35,522 bases of DNA from DATATB01 sp036268995 (GTDB lineage Bacteria > Planctomycetota > Planctomycetia > Pirellulales > PNKZ01), in the NCBI GenBank assembly GCA_036268995.1, contig DATATB010000169.1, positions 1 through 35,522 of the forward strand. The letters are read 5' to 3'. Of the stretch, positions 1 through 6,611 are shown in pieces (the stretch's first letter is position 1; each line of letters opens with the position of its first letter). The notes beneath the pieces are model-generated. The model was not told the origin of the DNA, made no database searches, and worked only from the letters and a program-made list of their open reading frames with translations. The position numbers and the translations under genes are program-made.

Positions 1-682
1 CCACCAGGTGGTCGTCCGGCTCAAAGGCCTCGGCAGTCGCTCCGCGGCTGATGTTGGTTCGCCAGTCCAGGGCATTGCGGCGGCGCATGGCCAGAACCCG
101 TCGGCCTAGGACCAGCAGCCGCAAATCGAACCCCTCATGCGGCACGAACCTTTGAACATAGAGCACGGCGTGCAGTTGTGCGAGCATTTTGAAGGCCCGT
201 TCGGCCAACGCCTCGTCTTGCAGCCGGGCAATGCCCCGCCCCTCGGAGCCGAACAGCGGCTTAACCACCACGTCGCCGCCCAGTTGCGCAAATGCCTGCA
301 TGGCCTGCTCGGCATCCTGGCAGACCCGGGTTGCCGGCACGTCGAGACTAGCCGATTCCAGCAGGGCCAAGGTCAAATACTTGTCGACAGCCGCCTCGAG
401 CGCCTTCGGCGGATTGACGACCACCGTACCCGCCGCCGCCAGGCGGGCCAGCAGATCCATGCGAAACACGACCTGCTCGAGCGAGCCCGGAGGCATCGTG
501 CGCACGAGCACGGCGTCGGCCGCCGCCAGATCGAAGCCGGCGCACTCGATTCGCCCGCCCTCGCCCAGACCGGCACTGAGTTGGGCGAAGTCCAGGGTGG
601 TGATCCGGTGCCGGCCGACGGCCGCACGCTCTAAATCGCGCGCGTACCAGCTATCGGAGTTGGCTAGGAGTGCGATGTGCAT
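1..682 (-). CDS. RimK/MptN-like ATP-grasp ligase (3' part outside window)
   Basis: The reading frame opens with ATG at 682 and runs off the left edge, so 227 N-terminal residues are visible. ATP-grasp hallmarks are present: a DKYLT segment (residues 100-104), the glycine-rich ATP loop KPLFGSEGRG (141-150), DLRLLVLG (187-194) and the RRNALDWRTNISRGA stretch (201-215). This is the layout of the RimK family, which adds glutamate or similar amino acids to a carboxylate using ATP. It includes MptN, the tetrahydromethanopterin:glutamate ligase. The gene lies 62 bp downstream of mch on the same strand, so a role in making or modifying the H4MPT cofactor is a reasonable inference. Other RimK-like ligases cannot be excluded because the C-terminus is missing. 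Confidence 0.85.
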   Translation of the reverse strand, partial: MHIALLANSDSWYARDLERAAVGRHRITTLDFAQLSAGLGEGGRIECAGFDLAAADAVLVRTMPPGSLEQVVFRMDLLARLAAAGTVVVNPPKALEAAVDKYLTLALLESASLDVPATRVCQDAEQAMQAFAQLGGDVVVKPLFGSEGRGIARLQDEALAERAFKMLAQLHAVLYVQRFVPHEGFDLRLLVLGRRVLAMRRRNALDWRTNISRGATAEAFEPDDHLV

Positions 683-705
683 TTTGGGTTGCAGCCTCCG
701 GTCGC

Positions 706-746
706 TGACGCTCCCGGCTCGCCTGATTGACGCTCGCGGCTCGCCT
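706..746. repeat. Tandem 19-bp direct repeat at the mch 3' end
   Basis: Two copies of TGACGCTC(C/G)CGGCTCGCCT lie at 706-724 and 728-746, differing at one base, with a 22-bp period. The right-hand copy runs into the mch stop codon (745-747). They fill most of the gap between mch and the ATP-grasp gene. Function is unknown; they may be a small local duplication. Confidence 0.6.
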
Positions 747-1701
747 AAGAGGTGGCCAGGCCGAACGATTGGGCCAGCACGTCGGCGCGGGTGCGGCCGA
801 AGCGATGCACGCGGCCGGTCTTCAGGTTGTTGAGCGTGACCACGGCCGGGCTGAACAGGTGCGGATCGATGTCATAAAACTTGCGGCCGTAGCGCTCGAA
901 AATCTGCTCGAATGGCTCGCCGTAGTCGCGCGAGGCACAGCTTGGCACCTGTTCGCCCACGCGGGCCAACTCGGCATCGTCGCCGCCGGCCAGCCAGAGC
1001 GTCACCTCGGCGCCGTACAGCACCGCATCGTTCGTCCGGCCGATGGCCGCCAGATCGCTGCCGGCCACGGGCGGCAGCGGGGCGATGCCCCAGGCGCTGG
1101 CGATCTGGTTGATATCGAAATCCAATTCCGCCAGCTTGTGCAGCGCGGTTTCGACACTGCGGGCGACAATCTGGATCGTGCCCGCCAGGCTGGCCGTGGG
1201 GGCCACGAGCAGCGTCACTTGCCGCGGCTCCACTTGGCAAGCTTCGGCAATCTGCCGGATCACGCCCTCGGGCGGCAGCGAGCGGGTTTCCAGCACGCCG
1301 ACGACACGCTCGGCCTGCTCGCGCTGTCCGATGCGGTCGAAGATCGCTTCGCGACCGGCGGCGGCCCGCATGGGCCCGGAACCCATCGCGAAGAATTTGC
1401 CCTCGCTCAATTGCCAGCCGGCATATTGCGAGGCCATGCAAGCGGCGACCGGATGATCGGTGGCCACGCACACAGCAGGGCCTTGCCAGATGGCCGGATC
1501 GGCGGCGGCCAGCGAGACTTGGGCCAGGCCGGAAAGGCAGGTGCCGGCCATCAGCATTCCGGCCTCGACGCCGCCAAGCGTGCCAATGCCCAGATCGATG
1601 ATCGTGGCCCCCGTCGGGTCGGCCAGAACGCGTGCCCGCAGCCGATCGGCCTGGGCGATGATCTGGTCAGCTACGGCGGCAGCTTGCTGATTGAGGTTCA
1701 T
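745..1701 (-). CDS. mch: Methenyltetrahydromethanopterin cyclohydrolase
   Basis: This is a 318-aa protein of normal family length. It catalyses reversible hydrolysis of N5,N10-methenyl-H4MPT to N5-formyl-H4MPT (EC 3.5.4.27) in cytosolic H4MPT-dependent formaldehyde oxidation. Recognisable segments are MGSGPMRA (106-113), GRTNDAVLYGAEVTLW (221-236) and DIDPHLFSPA (277-286). I place the start at ATG 1701 (MNLNQQ). The frame stays open upstream to 1836, but that extension translates a hairpin intergenic repeat into low-complexity sequence and cannot be native. The ATP-grasp gene follows on the same strand and a DtxR/MntR-type regulator diverges from it. Bacterial H4MPT enzymes are known from methylotrophic proteobacteria and planctomycetes, which agrees with the host call. 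Confidence 0.95.
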   Translation of the reverse strand: MNLNQQAAAVADQIIAQADRLRARVLADPTGATIIDLGIGTLGGVEAGMLMAGTCLSGLAQVSLAAADPAIWQGPAVCVATDHPVAACMASQYAGWQLSEGKFFAMGSGPMRAAAGREAIFDRIGQREQAERVVGVLETRSLPPEGVIRQIAEACQVEPRQVTLLVAPTASLAGTIQIVARSVETALHKLAELDFDINQIASAWGIAPLPPVAGSDLAAIGRTNDAVLYGAEVTLWLAGGDDAELARVGEQVPSCASRDYGEPFEQIFERYGRKFYDIDPHLFSPAVVTLNNLKTGRVHRFGRTRADVLAQSFGLATS

Positions 1702-1705
1702 GTCT

Positions 1706-1772
1706 TTCCCCCCTCGCCCCTTGTGGGAGAGGGCTTGCGGCGAGCTCAGCCGAGCGGGCCGGGGGTGAGGGG
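1706..1772. repeat. Intergenic hairpin repeat, 'CCCTCGCCCC/GGGTGAGGGG' type, copy 1
   Basis: The left arm reads CCCCTCGCCCC and the right arm GGGGGTGAGGGG, separated by about 35 nt that include GTGGGAGAGGG. The arms can pair with one mismatch. A second, shorter relative lies at 10734-10769. Such elements are dispersed in many GC-rich bacterial genomes. Here it starts 4 nt upstream of the mch start codon, so it would sit in the mch 5' untranslated leader. Confidence 0.65.
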
Positions 1773-1807
1773 TTGGAGCACTTTCGACTGTGGCACTGTG
1801 GGCGAGC

Positions 1808-1825
1808 GGGAGGCGCGAGCCTCCC
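1808..1825. repeat. Perfect 7-bp hairpin with GCGA tetraloop
   Basis: GGGAGGC (1808-1814) pairs perfectly with GCCTCCC (1819-1825) across the GNRA loop GCGA. It lies 6 bp from the 19-bp palindrome at 1832-1850. It may be a dispersed intergenic repeat or an RNA hairpin in the mch leader. Confidence 0.55.
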
Positions 1826-1831
1826 GGTGCG

Positions 1832-1850
1832 TTCAACTTTTAAAGTTCAA
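1832..1850. promoter_or_regulatory. 19-bp AT-rich palindrome, candidate operator
   Basis: TTCAACTTTTAAAGTTCAA is symmetric about T1841. AACTTT and AAAGTT are perfect complements and the outer TT/AA also match; only the C pair breaks symmetry. The AT-rich stretch stands out in GC-rich DNA. The 19-bp length equals that of known DtxR and MntR operators, and the site lies between a DtxR-family gene and mch. The assignment as the regulator's binding site is an inference from position and symmetry, not from a consensus match. Confidence 0.4.
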
Positions 1851-2018
1851 TTTCTGGCCGTTAGTTGTAGTGGTTTCGTGCCGGGCGGCAAGTTCCGCGG
1901 CCTGCCGAGTGCTGCGGGTCCGCAGCCAGGGTTTCAAACCGGCACTGCCTGGGCCTACAATCTGGGGGCGGGTTGGCTCCCGTTGCCCAGACCCTCATCC
2001 ACCGCCGGAGGCGTGAGC

Positions 2019-2678
2019 GTGGCCAGCCTGACCGTCGAGAACTACTTGAAGGCGATTTATCAGATCTGCCTGTCCGCACCGGGCAAGCCGGCCGCCACCG
2101 GCGAAGTGGCCGCCGCCTTGCACGTATCGCCCGGCACGGTCACCAGCATGCTCAAAACCTTGAGCGAAAGCGGCCTGGCCCGTTACACGCCCTACGGCGG
2201 CGTGCAGTTGACGCCGGCCGGCGACGCGCTGGCCTTGCGGGTGCTGCGGCGGCATCGGCTGATCGAGCTGTTTCTGGTCAAGACGCTGAACCTGAGCTGG
2301 GACGAAGTGCACGAAGAGGCCGAGCACATGGAGCACGCGGTCAGCGATCTGCTGATCGACCGCATCGACACGTTTCTCGGGCATCCCAAGGTCGATCCGC
2401 ACGGCGACCCGATCCCGCAGGCCGATGGTTCGCTCGACGTGCAGCAATCGCGCAGCCTGGCGGCGTGCATGGCCGGCGACGAGTTCCGGTTGGTGCGCGT
2501 ACTAGACCAGTCGCCCGAGTTCCTGCGGTTCCTCACCGAATCCAGCCTATCGCTCGGCGCCCAAGGCCGTGTCATTAGCAATCGAGCCGAAGCCGGCGTG
2601 ATCACCATCGCCGTCGGAGGCCGCGAGCTGACCCTCGGCTGCCCAGCCGCCGCCAAGATTCTCGTCGCCGCGCCGTAG
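2019..2678 (+). CDS. DtxR/MntR-family metal-dependent transcription regulator
   Basis: This 219-aa cytosolic DNA-binding repressor has a winged helix-turn-helix (about residues 5-65), a metal-binding dimerisation domain (70-140) and a C-terminal FeoA/SH3-like domain (about 150-215). The metal ligands fall on DtxR numbering: H79, E83 and H98 for the ancillary site, and E102, E105 and H106 for the primary site. Position 102 is Cys in DtxR but Glu here, as in manganese-sensing MntR, which hints at Mn2+ rather than Fe2+. GTG 2019 is chosen because GGAGG at 2007-2011 sits 7 nt upstream; GTG 2013 would be too close, and the open frame back to 1773 runs through repeats. The TAG stop is the first TAG of an intergenic repeat. 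Confidence 0.9.
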   Translation: MASLTVENYLKAIYQICLSAPGKPAATGEVAAALHVSPGTVTSMLKTLSESGLARYTPYGGVQLTPAGDALALRVLRRHRLIELFLVKTLNLSWDEVHEEAEHMEHAVSDLLIDRIDTFLGHPKVDPHGDPIPQADGSLDVQQSRSLAACMAGDEFRLVRVLDQSPEFLRFLTESSLSLGAQGRVISNRAEAGVITIAVGGRELTLGCPAAAKILVAAP

Positions 2679-2755
2679 GTGTCGCGAGTTCCAAGCGGCA
2701 CCGGGAGCACGAGTCGCGACGCTCTCCAAAACCGGGCTCGGCTCGCCGGGCCTAC
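2675..2755. repeat. Stop-codon-associated intergenic repeat family A, copy 1
   Basis: The element opens with GTAGGTGTCGCGAG, continues to GCGGCACC, and closes with GGGCTCGGCTCGCCGGGCCTAC. It forms two hairpins. The first TAG is the stop codon of the DtxR-family gene. Two more copies are at 12562-12640 and 23782-23858. It is a likely terminator or REP-like element. Confidence 0.75.
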
Positions 2756-2907
2756 CTCTAAACCGGCTCTACCGCTTAAATTGATTGCCGGGACCACACG
2801 CGAGCCGCTATCCTTTCGGCCATCTTCCGGCACGGCTGCGACCTAGGCTAGAAAGCGGCTCGCAACGCCGGCCGCCAGATGTGCTTCGTTCGCAAAAGGA
2901 ACCGCGT

Positions 2908-3519
2908 ATGTCCGGACGAGTTCTCGATTGGCTGGTGGGAAAGTGGCAGTGGCCGTATGCCGCGCTGTTTAGCGCAGGCTTTCTCGGCGTGCTCGCGCCC
3001 CTGGTGTTTCGCTATGCCGGCACGCCGCTGGGGCTCGTCTATCTGCAACTGCCAATCTACATGCTGCACCAGTATGAAGAACACGCTGGCGACCGCTTTC
3101 GCTTGTGGGTCAACAACATGGTCGGCCACGGCCGCGAAGTGCTGACTCCGATTGCCACGTTCTGGATCAATTCGCTGCTGGTGTGGCTGCTCGATCTAGT
3201 CGCGTTGTATCTGGCGTGCTTCGTCGATCTTTCGCTGGGGCTGATAGCCATTTATCTGCCGCTGCTCAATGCCTGCGGACACATCGTGCCGGCAATCGCC
3301 AAACGGCAGTCCAACCCCGGCTTGCTCACGAGCATCTTCCTCTTCTTGCCGGTCGGCGTGTTCAGCGCGTATCAAGTGTCGCGCGCCGCAGGCTCGAGCT
3401 TGCAAGACCACCTGCTCGCCTTGGGCGTGGCCATCGCGGTGCACGCCGTGATCATCGTCCACGTGCGCCGCCGGATTTCGCACCTGGCGCAGTCGAAAGA
3501 TTTGGCTCCGGCGGCCTGA
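2908..3519 (+). CDS. HXXEE-domain integral membrane protein
   Basis: This 203-aa protein carries the H-x-x-E-E signature as HQYEEH (54-59) and a later conserved-looking NACGH (121-125), both next to hydrophobic helices. About five membrane segments are visible (roughly 19-36, 43-55, 84-105, 108-130, 140-155, with another at 168-186). The HXXEE family is probably a membrane-bound metal-dependent enzyme, but no reaction is established. ATG 2908 is preferred because AGGA at 2897-2900 precedes it at good spacing; the upstream open frame to 2785 crosses non-coding sequence. It is a single gene after the family A repeat, convergent with the DinB-like gene. Confidence 0.8.
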   Translation: MSGRVLDWLVGKWQWPYAALFSAGFLGVLAPLVFRYAGTPLGLVYLQLPIYMLHQYEEHAGDRFRLWVNNMVGHGREVLTPIATFWINSLLVWLLDLVALYLACFVDLSLGLIAIYLPLLNACGHIVPAIAKRQSNPGLLTSIFLFLPVGVFSAYQVSRAAGSSLQDHLLALGVAIAVHAVIIVHVRRRISHLAQSKDLAPAA

Positions 3520-3543
3520 GCAAAAGTCCGTTGTCCGTTGGCT

Positions 3544-4062
3544 TTACGTTTTCGGCTTCGGCGGAGGGCCTTGCATCACCGGCGGCTGGCCGAGGGAACG
3601 CCGGGCAATCGAGGCCTGGCCGGCGTGCAGGCCTTCGTGCCAGGCGATGAGCTGGAAGATTCCGGCCACGTCCTTGATCATCGGCGGCATGCCGGCCGGG
3701 GCGGGCGCGTCTAAGTCGGCCTCGCTTTTTTCCGCCAGCAATTTGAGCAGCGCCTGCCGGCGCTCGCGCAGATAATCCAGCACTTCGCTGGGAGGCGGAT
3801 AATCGGCCGGCCGCGGCGAGGGCTTTGTGCCTCCGCCGAACTTCTCTTTGTAGCCCTCGACCACTCGGCCCGGGCCACCGAGCGCGGTGATGAAGAAGTT
3901 GTCCGCGCCGGCAATATGGCCGGCGACCCACATGGCATGGTTGGCTTCCGGATGCACCTGGTGGGTCCATTCTTCGGGCGTTTTGAAGCCTGCCAGCAAC
4001 CCTTCGGTATAGGTGTGGGAATCGACCAGTTGCCGCTCAATCGCTTGTTTCAAAGTCGGCAT
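3544..4062 (-). CDS. DinB-like (DinB_2 fold) metal-binding protein
   Basis: This 172-aa protein of the DinB/YfiT four-helix-bundle superfamily shows the metal triad as H49 (in WVAGHIAGAD) with H142 and H146 (in WHEGLHAGQ). Family members are often thiol-dependent transferases or hydrolases, such as bacillithiol or mycothiol S-transferases, or are of unknown function; the substrate cannot be read here. The C-terminal tail is proline-rich. ATG 4062 is chosen because GAAGGAGGG lies at 4070-4078 on the minus strand; the longer frame to 4152 runs toward the SRP RNA promoter region and has no such site. It is divergent from the SRP RNA gene and convergent with the HXXEE gene. Confidence 0.85.
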   Translation of the reverse strand: MPTLKQAIERQLVDSHTYTEGLLAGFKTPEEWTHQVHPEANHAMWVAGHIAGADNFFITALGGPGRVVEGYKEKFGGGTKPSPRPADYPPPSEVLDYLRERRQALLKLLAEKSEADLDAPAPAGMPPMIKDVAGIFQLIAWHEGLHAGQASIARRSLGQPPVMQGPPPKPKT

Positions 4063-4173
4063 TGCCCGCCCTCCTTCACGTTTGTTTCGCAGATAAAACG
4101 CAATCATCGCCAGGTTAGATGCGACAATAGCGGGCAACCGGCCCGGCGACAAGCGGCGTCCTTTCGGGGGCCT

Positions 4174-4202
4174 TTGACCGCTGTCGAGCCAGTGCGTAAA
4201 AC
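4174..4202 (+). promoter_or_regulatory. Sigma-70-type promoter of the SRP RNA gene
   Basis: TTGACC (4174-4179, 5 of 6 consensus) and TAAAAC (4197-4202, 4 of 6) are separated by exactly 17 bp. The expected transcription start, about 7-10 bp downstream, falls at 4209-4213. That is just where the long terminal helix of the SRP RNA begins, which supports both calls. Confidence 0.75.
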
Positions 4203-4212
4203 TACGGACGAG

Positions 4213-4330
4213 GGTCGGCCTCGGATGAGAGGCCCCCGCAATGGGGACCTGTGAACCTGGTCAGGGGAGAAATCCAGCAGCCATAAGCAGTCAGCCCTTT
4301 GTGCGGTGGGTCTCTCATCCGGGGCCGGCC
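4213..4330 (+). ncRNA. ffs: Small bacterial SRP RNA (4.5S type)
   Basis: This roughly 118-nt RNA is the scaffold of the signal recognition particle, which targets ribosomes to the membrane with Ffh. The apical domain carries the SRP54-binding internal loop: GGTCAGG at 4259-4265, a GGA/TCC stem closed by a GAAA tetraloop, then AGCAGCC. E. coli has TCC-GGAA-GGA in the same place, so the stem pairs are exchanged but pairing is kept. The ends form a rod of about 28 bp from 4213-4240 with 4302-4330, with a few G-U pairs and one bulge at 4307. There is no Alu domain, so it is the short form. It sits directly upstream of dnaX, the same order as scr-dnaX in Bacillus. Confidence 0.95.
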
Positions 4331-4340
4331 TTACTTTTTT
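4321..4340 (+). terminator. U-run terminator after the SRP RNA
   Basis: The closing arm of the SRP RNA rod (GGGGCCGGCC) is followed by TTAC and six T residues (4335-4340). The rod plus U-tract has the form of an intrinsic terminator. dnaX starts only 19 nt later, so some read-through may supply dnaX transcripts. Confidence 0.55.
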
Positions 4341-4359
4341 CTTCCACGCCGGCACCGGT

Positions 4360-6123
4360 ATGACGACCGAAATCGAATCCACTCCCGCGGCTGCCGCTTC
4401 GCCCAGCGGGCAATATGTCGTGGTCGCCCGCCGCTATCGGCCGCAGACTTTTGGCGAATTGGTGGGGCAGGAGCACATCGCCAAGGCGCTCGAGGGGGCC
4501 ATCCGCTCGAACCGGGTAGGTCACGCCTATCTGTTCACCGGCGCACGCGGCGTAGGAAAAACCTCGGCCGCGCGGATCCTGGCCAAAGCGCTGAACTGCG
4601 TGCAAGGCCCCACGCCCGAGCCGTGCAACCAGTGCGACATTTGCCAGAGCGTCGCCTCCGGCGACGACGTGGACGTGCTGGAAATCGACGGCGCCAGCAA
4701 TCGCGGCATCGACGAAATTCGCGAGTTGCGGCAAAAGGTCAACGTCCGGCCCAGCCGCTCGCGCTACAAGATTTACATCATCGACGAAGTTCACATGCTC
4801 ACGCGCGAGGCCTTCAACGCCCTGTTGAAGACGCTCGAAGAACCGCCGGAGCACGTGAAGTTCATCTTCTGCACGACCGAGCCGGAAAAGATTCCGATCA
4901 CCATCCTGTCGCGCTGCCAGCGTTTCGATTTTGCCGGCATCCAGACCGCTTCGATCGCCGAGCGGCTGCGGCAGATTGTGCAATGCGAGGGACTCGAGAC
5001 CGAGCCCGAAGCGATCGAACTGCTGGCGCGCCGCGCCGCCGGTTCGATGCGCGACAGCCAGTCGCTGCTGGAGCAGTTGCTGGCATTTGGCGGCGAGCGG
5101 ATCACGATGGACGACGTGCACCGCATGCTGGGCACTGCGGCCGAAGGCCGCCTGGTGCCGCTGGTGCAGCAGTTGGCCAATCGCGATGCGGCCGGCGCTC
5201 TGAAGCAACTGGCCGAAGCGCTGAGCGAAGGCGTGGACGTGGGCCAACTGCTGGATCAACTGTTGGGCTACTTCCGCGATCTGATGGTGGCCGCCGTGGG
5301 CTGCCCCGACGATGCGCTGCTCTACGTGCTGCCCGCCCAGCGGGCCGACGTGCGCGCAGCCGCGCAGCAGTTGGGCGTGAGCGTGCTGCTGGCGATCATG
5401 CAGATTCTGGATCAAACGCTGGCGCGGCTGCGCTATAGCACGCATGGCCGCACGTTGGCCGAACTGGCCCTGGTGCGGATTTGCAGCCTGGCGGATCTCG
5501 ACTGGCTGCCGACGCTGATCGACCAGGTGGCCGCAGGTGCGGGGAATGCGGCAGCACCACAAGCTGGCAGCCGGCCGAGCAGCCCGCCGCCAGCAAGTCC
5601 ATCGGTGAGCCCAGCGCGGCCAGTTGCAACTGTCCAGCCGGAGCTAAAAAAAAAAGGTGAGCCGGCCGAGCCGCCAAATTCATCCCCCGCTGCAAATGCA
5701 TCGGGGGGCAAATCCCCGCTGGCGAGCGACGAGCTTCCTCAGATCTGGAAGCAGGTGCTCGAGCAGCTTTCGGAATTGACGGGCGCACAAGCCGGCATGT
5801 GCGACCATTTAGCAATTGGCGCGCCAAACCGACTGGTCCTTGGTTTTCGCGAGAAGTATACTTCCTGCAAGAGCTTCTGCGAGCGGCCGGAGCAGGTCTC
5901 GAAGTTGGAAAAAGCCCTGTTGGCAGTAACAGGGCAACCGATCCGGGTGGAATTCACCACGCTGCCCGACTTGCCGGAAGAAAAAACCAGCCAGCCGCGG
6001 CCGCGAGCCAATGCAAATCAAGAACGTCTGCAAGAAGCGTCGCAACATCCGCTGGTGCGGCGGGCCATGGAGTTGTTCGAAGCACGACCGGTGCGGGTCG
6101 AGAATCCCGAAACCCAGAATTGA
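4360..6123 (+). CDS. dnaX: DNA polymerase III subunits gamma and tau
   Basis: This is a 587-aa clamp-loader ATPase of the replisome. Visible elements are Walker A GARGVGKT (61-68), a zinc module of C80, C89, C92 and C95, Walker B IIDE (140-143) with DEVH, and the SRC arginine-finger motif (184-186). A Pro/Ala-rich linker (about 390-455) leads to a C-terminal tau domain. ATG 4360 is chosen; the frame is open to 4306, but that would overlap the SRP RNA. In the linker an A10 run (5646-5655) is followed in the -1 frame by AGG TGA. Slippage would therefore stop at 433 residues and give gamma, as in Escherichia and Thermus. It is first in a cluster with ybaB, recR and rpoN. Confidence 0.97.
   Translation: MTTEIESTPAAAASPSGQYVVVARRYRPQTFGELVGQEHIAKALEGAIRSNRVGHAYLFTGARGVGKTSAARILAKALNCVQGPTPEPCNQCDICQSVASGDDVDVLEIDGASNRGIDEIRELRQKVNVRPSRSRYKIYIIDEVHMLTREAFNALLKTLEEPPEHVKFIFCTTEPEKIPITILSRCQRFDFAGIQTASIAERLRQIVQCEGLETEPEAIELLARRAAGSMRDSQSLLEQLLAFGGERITMDDVHRMLGTAAEGRLVPLVQQLANRDAAGALKQLAEALSEGVDVGQLLDQLLGYFRDLMVAAVGCPDDALLYVLPAQRADVRAAAQQLGVSVLLAIMQILDQTLARLRYSTHGRTLAELALVRICSLADLDWLPTLIDQVAAGAGNAAAPQAGSRPSSPPPASPSVSPARPVATVQPELKKKGEPAEPPNSSPAANASGGKSPLASDELPQIWKQVLEQLSELTGAQAGMCDHLAIGAPNRLVLGFREKYTSCKSFCERPEQVSKLEKALLAVTGQPIRVEFTTLPDLPEEKTSQPRPRANANQERLQEASQHPLVRRAMELFEARPVRVENPETQN
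5646..5660 (+). promoter_or_regulatory. dnaX A10 slippery site with -1 frame stop
   Basis: Ten consecutive A residues (5646-5655) encode Leu-Lys-Lys-Lys in the zero frame. Shifting by -1 reads AGG then TGA (5658-5660), ending translation after one further residue. A stem of CCCCCG/CGGGGG with inner TGCA/TGCA (5684-5707) lies 28 nt downstream, farther than usual for a ribosomal stimulator. Transcriptional slippage of the Thermus dnaX type is therefore the more natural reading. Confidence 0.7.
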
Positions 6124-6168
6124 TTGACCGACCAATTCGGAGTGCAAAGCTCCGGTGGAGTGTCCCGC

Positions 6169-6537
6169 GTGTTCAGCGGTTTAGGCAATCTCGGCTCATT
6201 CTTGAAACAGGCCCAATCGTTGGGCGGCCGGCTCGAGGCGTTGACGCAAGATCTCAAGGGCCGCCGGGCAACCGGCAGCGCGGGGGGCGGGCTAGTCGAG
6301 ATCGAAGTCAACGGCCTGGGCGAAGTGCTCGGCTGCCGCATCGATCCGAAGCTTTTCGAACAGGGCGACCGCGAGTTGATCGAGGATCTTGTGCGCGGGG
6401 CCGTGAACCAGGCCTTGGCCAAGGGCAAGCAATTGCATGCCGAGGCCATGAAGTCGTTGGCCGGTGACATGCCGCTGCCCGGCTTGGACGAGGCGCTGGC
6501 CAAGCTCACCGGCGGCCAGCCGCCCGAGGGGACCTAG
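6169..6537 (+). CDS. ebfC: YbaB/EbfC-family nucleoid-associated protein
   Basis: This 122-aa small DNA-binding protein forms dimers and associates with the nucleoid. The sequence fits the family: FSGLGNLGSFLKQAQSL at the N-terminus, then the alternating VEIEVNGLGEVLGCRIDPKLF core. GTG 6169 is preferred because GGTGGAG at 6154-6160 lies 8 nt upstream and the product then starts like typical YbaB. A TTG at 6124, directly after the dnaX stop, is also in frame and would add 15 residues. It lies between dnaX and recR, as in most bacteria, probably in one transcript. Confidence 0.92.
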   Translation: MFSGLGNLGSFLKQAQSLGGRLEALTQDLKGRRATGSAGGGLVEIEVNGLGEVLGCRIDPKLFEQGDRELIEDLVRGAVNQALAKGKQLHAEAMKSLAGDMPLPGLDEALAKLTGGQPPEGT

Positions 6538-6611
6538 CCGATGCAACCAATCAGAACACTTGGGCAGACTAGCGTCGCGCTTCGGGCAACAGGTTTTGAG
6601 GAACCACGGAC

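Larger units (their letters stand above)
1702..2018. other. Intergenic region between divergent mch and DtxR-family gene
   Basis: These 317 bp hold three recognisable items: a CCCTCGCCCC...GGGTGAGGGG hairpin repeat (1706-1772), a GNRA-capped hairpin (1808-1825) and a 19-bp AT-rich palindrome (1832-1850). The stretch 1855-2005 shows no further structure that I can identify. It must contain the promoters of both flanking genes, but no convincing -35/-10 pair was seen. Confidence 0.6.

Noticed and set aside
1702..1836. N-terminal extension of mch to 1836
   Set aside because: The extra 45 residues translate a hairpin repeat, and known Mch proteins start close to the MNLNQQ position.
727..2016. 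429-codon plus-strand frame antisense to mch
   Set aside because: It is a His/Gly/Arg-rich shadow of mch that runs through the intergenic repeat.
1773..2018. Upstream extension of the DtxR-family gene to 1773
   Set aside because: It crosses the palindrome and hairpin. DtxR ligand numbering fits exactly when the start is GTG 2019.
4306..4359. GTG 4306 as the dnaX start
   Set aside because: It lies inside the SRP RNA and its U-run. ATG 4360 gives a normal DnaX N-terminus.
4299..5438. 379-codon plus-strand frame overlapping dnaX
   Set aside because: It is an Arg-rich frame shifted against dnaX, with no recognisable domain.
5684..5707. Hairpin in the dnaX linker as a ribosomal frameshift stimulator
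   Set aside because: It starts 28 nt after the A10 run, whereas stimulatory structures normally lie 5-9 nt away.
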